From a virus, in the IMG/VR virus record IMGVR_UViG_3300027985_000624, positions 1 through 38,077 of that record: a stretch of 38,077 nucleotides of DNA. The stretch is one strand, 5' to 3'. Position numbers and translations under genes: made by a program. The notes below the pieces were generated by a model. The model was not told the origin of the DNA and did not search any database. It saw only the letters and a list, made by a program, of their open reading frames with translations. Shown here one piece after another: positions 36,583 to 38,077 of this stretch (position 1 is the stretch's first letter; every line of letters starts with the position of its first letter).

Positions 36583-37012
36583 TGGGATTAAACTAATTGT
36601 TGAGAAGAGCGATCTTGGCATATTGTCAGAAAAAAGAAATGTCTATATTTATAGGATTACATACACGTCTCCATCTGGTAAAGTATTTGAGTTTTCAGCA
36701 AAACAAGTGCAAGATTGGTGTAATGAAAATGGATTAAATGCTGTACCTCAATTGTTTTATGGCTATGCTAGTGAATTTTCAGATGAAAGATTAATTGATT
36801 CTGATTGGCAAAATTTGTTTTTAGAGAACATTAAACTTGCATACAACGAAAAAGATTGCTATATTTGTAAAAGCAAAGTTCCAGAGGAGGGAGTTGTGGT
36901 TAGAGTTGAAGGAACTGAACTTAAAGCCTTTAAGCAAAAGTCTGTTAGATTTTATGAGATGGAAACAAAACAGATTGATAAAGGCAATATTGATATAGAA
37001 ACTGAAAATTAG
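36563..37012 (+). CDS. RNA ligase-like, C-terminal part only
   Basis: 149 residues. Recognisable ligase elements: VFEFSAKQVQDWCNENGLNAVPQLFYGY, W-x-NLFLENIKLAYNEKDCYICKSKVPEEGVVVRVEG (motif IV, EGVVVR) and LKAFKQKSVRFYEMETK (motif V). The nucleotidyl-accepting lysine motif KxDG and ~150-200 N-terminal residues of a complete RNA ligase are missing. No upstream ORF supplies them; the upstream gene is the nucleotidyltransferase. So it is a truncated ligase, a substrate-binding remnant, or a shorter family with a different role. Confidence 0.65.
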   Translation: MDFMEANGIKLIVEKSDLGILSEKRNVYIYRITYTSPSGKVFEFSAKQVQDWCNENGLNAVPQLFYGYASEFSDERLIDSDWQNLFLENIKLAYNEKDCYICKSKVPEEGVVVRVEGTELKAFKQKSVRFYEMETKQIDKGNIDIETEN

Positions 37013-37052
37013 TACAATATGAAAGATTTAAGGTGTTTGGTATTATCTGGAA

Positions 37053-37060
37053 TACCTTTG
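37053..37060 (+). promoter_or_regulatory. Promoter -7 element
   Basis: TACCTTTG followed by TGTTATGATT matches the -7 box of the other promoters. A TTTG at 37036-37039 is closer than usual (13 nt), so the -33 part is weak. It would drive the outer-membrane-like gene at 37087. Confidence 0.5.
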
Positions 37061-37086
37061 TGTTATGATTATTAAAGATTATTGAT

Positions 37087-37581
37087 ATGAAAAAAGCTTT
37101 ACTTATATTATTAACAGCCCTCCCCACACTCCTTGCTCCACTAAGCACCAACGCACAAAACAAGAAAGCTAGACTTGGTGTTGGTGTATCTAGTTACTCA
37201 AATAACTATGGAGCATGTGTTGAGTTTGATGTAAAGTTCATCCATCTTGACATATCATCTAACCTTGCAAGTGGGGAGGGCAGATATGTAAAATATGTTA
37301 GTGGTGATGGGGTTGTGGAAAAAACAAGGTGGTCAACCATTAACATAGGAACTAATATCCCCCTCTCCAAATCGGTTCTTGTAATACCTAAGATTGGGTA
37401 TATGTCTGAGAGTGATGTTGTTAACTATGAATCTGTCATTAAGTATTATGGGTATAGCAACACAAAGACAAGTCTATCGGTTGGAGTAGATTTTACCATT
37501 GACCTCAATGATTATTACATTAGATTTGGTGCAGGCAATAAGAATGTAGCTAAACTAACTGTGGGCGTCAACCTTTATTGA
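37087..37581 (+). CDS. Exported outer-membrane-like protein
   Basis: 164 residues with a clear signal peptide (MKKALLILLTALPTLLAPLS then TNAQ, cleaved after Ala). The mature part consists of alternating beta strands (KARLGVGVSSYSNNYGACVEFDVKFIHLDISS..., SLSVGVDFTIDLNDYYIRFG, AKLTVGVNLY) with an aromatic C-terminal residue, the outer-membrane barrel signature. It is probably a small beta barrel inserted by the host Bam system. For a phage it might act in superinfection exclusion or receptor masking. Own promoter at 37053. Confidence 0.75.
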   Translation: MKKALLILLTALPTLLAPLSTNAQNKKARLGVGVSSYSNNYGACVEFDVKFIHLDISSNLASGEGRYVKYVSGDGVVEKTRWSTINIGTNIPLSKSVLVIPKIGYMSESDVVNYESVIKYYGYSNTKTSLSVGVDFTIDLNDYYIRFGAGNKNVAKLTVGVNLY

Positions 37582-37624
37582 GGGGGTATTTGCATTAAGA
37601 GGGGGGCTTCGCCTTATATAGTAA

Positions 37625-37810
37625 ATGAATTTTGAAAAGTACAAATGTTTTGTGGAGGATGATAGATTGAGAAGGTTTATTTGTTTGGTTTGTGATGAAT
37701 GGGGTAATATGCTTATTGGTGTATTGCCCTTTTTTTATTTTTATAAAGTCTATAATAGCTATTATGTGAACCAGTTCTCCATATATTGCATACTATTAGA
37801 TAGCATGTGA
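37625..37810 (+). CDS. Doubtful small ORF
   Basis: A 61-codon frame, Tyr/Phe-rich (FLICLVCDEWGNMLIGVLPF-like middle), with no domain, no promoter and poor spacing after the preceding gene. It may be a real small membrane-associated protein or chance. It lies in a low-complexity region at the window end. Confidence 0.25.
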   Translation: MNFEKYKCFVEDDRLRRFICLVCDEWGNMLIGVLPFFYFYKVYNSYYVNQFSIYCILLDSM

Positions 37811-38077
37811 GCCAATTGTCTTAAGCTTAGTTCATGTTTTCTGCATGTTTTCTCCCTTTTTGCCTTATGAAAGGTTTGATGTATGTTATTTTAAATTAAG
37901 CTGTTTTTAGACATTATTTTCATTGCTATGGTATAGGTGTATGGAAATTGTTGTATAGTGGCTCAGGTAAGCTAAAAACGCATAAAAATGGAGTGTGGTG
38001 CTGCAAAGATGCCTAGAAAATAATTTCTCTCGTTTTTTTTGAAGAAAAATAAATAAAAAAAAAAGAAAAATAAAAAG
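37811..38077. other. Gene-free AT-rich end
   Basis: No convincing ORF, tRNA or strong hairpin. It contains CTGCAAAGATG (a TGCAAAGAT-type string common in Bacteroidales intergenic sequence, from memory) and ends in a poly-A-rich stretch. It may be a contig end, a phage noncoding region or host flank. Confidence 0.5.

Noticed and set aside
37581-37620. Rho-independent terminator after the outer-membrane-like gene
   Set aside because: Only a short GGC-TTC-GCC stem with G-T extensions and no T-run; too weak to call.

Overview
The window looks like the replication and accessory half of a bacteriophage (or prophage) of a Bacteroidota host. It is AT-rich, every convincing gene lies on the + strand, and genes are tightly packed with ATGA/TAATG-type overlaps. 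Several intergenic gaps carry the Bacteroidota-type promoter (TTTG or TTG, about 20 nt, then TAnnTTTG). No capsid, terminase or tail gene is visible. Both ends are cut from a larger molecule or contig.

Layout. (1) 1-2890: a row of small unrelated genes (zinc ribbon, XRE-like HTH, RHH-like, phage orphans) separated by imperfect palindromes. These end in a recurring core, GTTATACACTGGCG-like, at 6, 876, 1544 and 2807. This resembles an integron cassette array and leads directly into (2) a tyrosine recombinase gene at 2906 and an HNH protein. (3) 4208-6583: small genes, a DnaQ-like exonuclease, dUTPase and a DUF3310 protein. (4) 6583-10157: a DNA polymerase III alpha subunit split in two, with an in-frame TAA inside the catalytic Asp motif. 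(5) 10158-10903: promoter, about 370 nt of hairpin-rich noncoding sequence, a tRNA with anticodon GAA and a second, aberrant tRNA. (6) 10904-20331: a recombination/repair block with a possible UvsY-like mediator, a possible SSB, SbcD/gp47-like nuclease, a free-standing HNH endonuclease, a RecA-like protein with an odd Walker A, a cytosine-C5 methyltransferase, SbcC/gp46-like ATPase and a RuvC-like resolvase. (7) 20392-24938: lytic transglycosylase, membrane protein plus lipoprotein pair, small membrane proteins and modular orphans. (8) 24931-31959: SNF2-like helicase, RNase HI, class II ribonucleotide reductase, HAD-like protein and PhoH. (9) 31965-37581: small orphans, a metallophosphatase, a DenV-like pyrimidine-dimer glycosylase, a frameshifted nucleotidyltransferase, an RNA-ligase C-terminal fragment and an exported outer-membrane-like protein. 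The last ~270 nt have no convincing gene.

How it works together. The phage brings its own polymerase and a separate proofreading exonuclease, dNTP supply (class II RNR, dUTPase), a T4-like recombination set (RecA, gp46/47, resolvase) and repair functions. The most unusual points are the cassette-like array beside a tyrosine recombinase, and the polymerase interruption. In the latter, skipping exactly nine nucleotides (TAAACTGAT) restores the canonical LPDIDSDF motif. Several genes are broken (11567, 35981, 36563), so sequencing error or decay must be excluded before invoking recoding. All functional calls come from reading motifs by eye; no database search was run.
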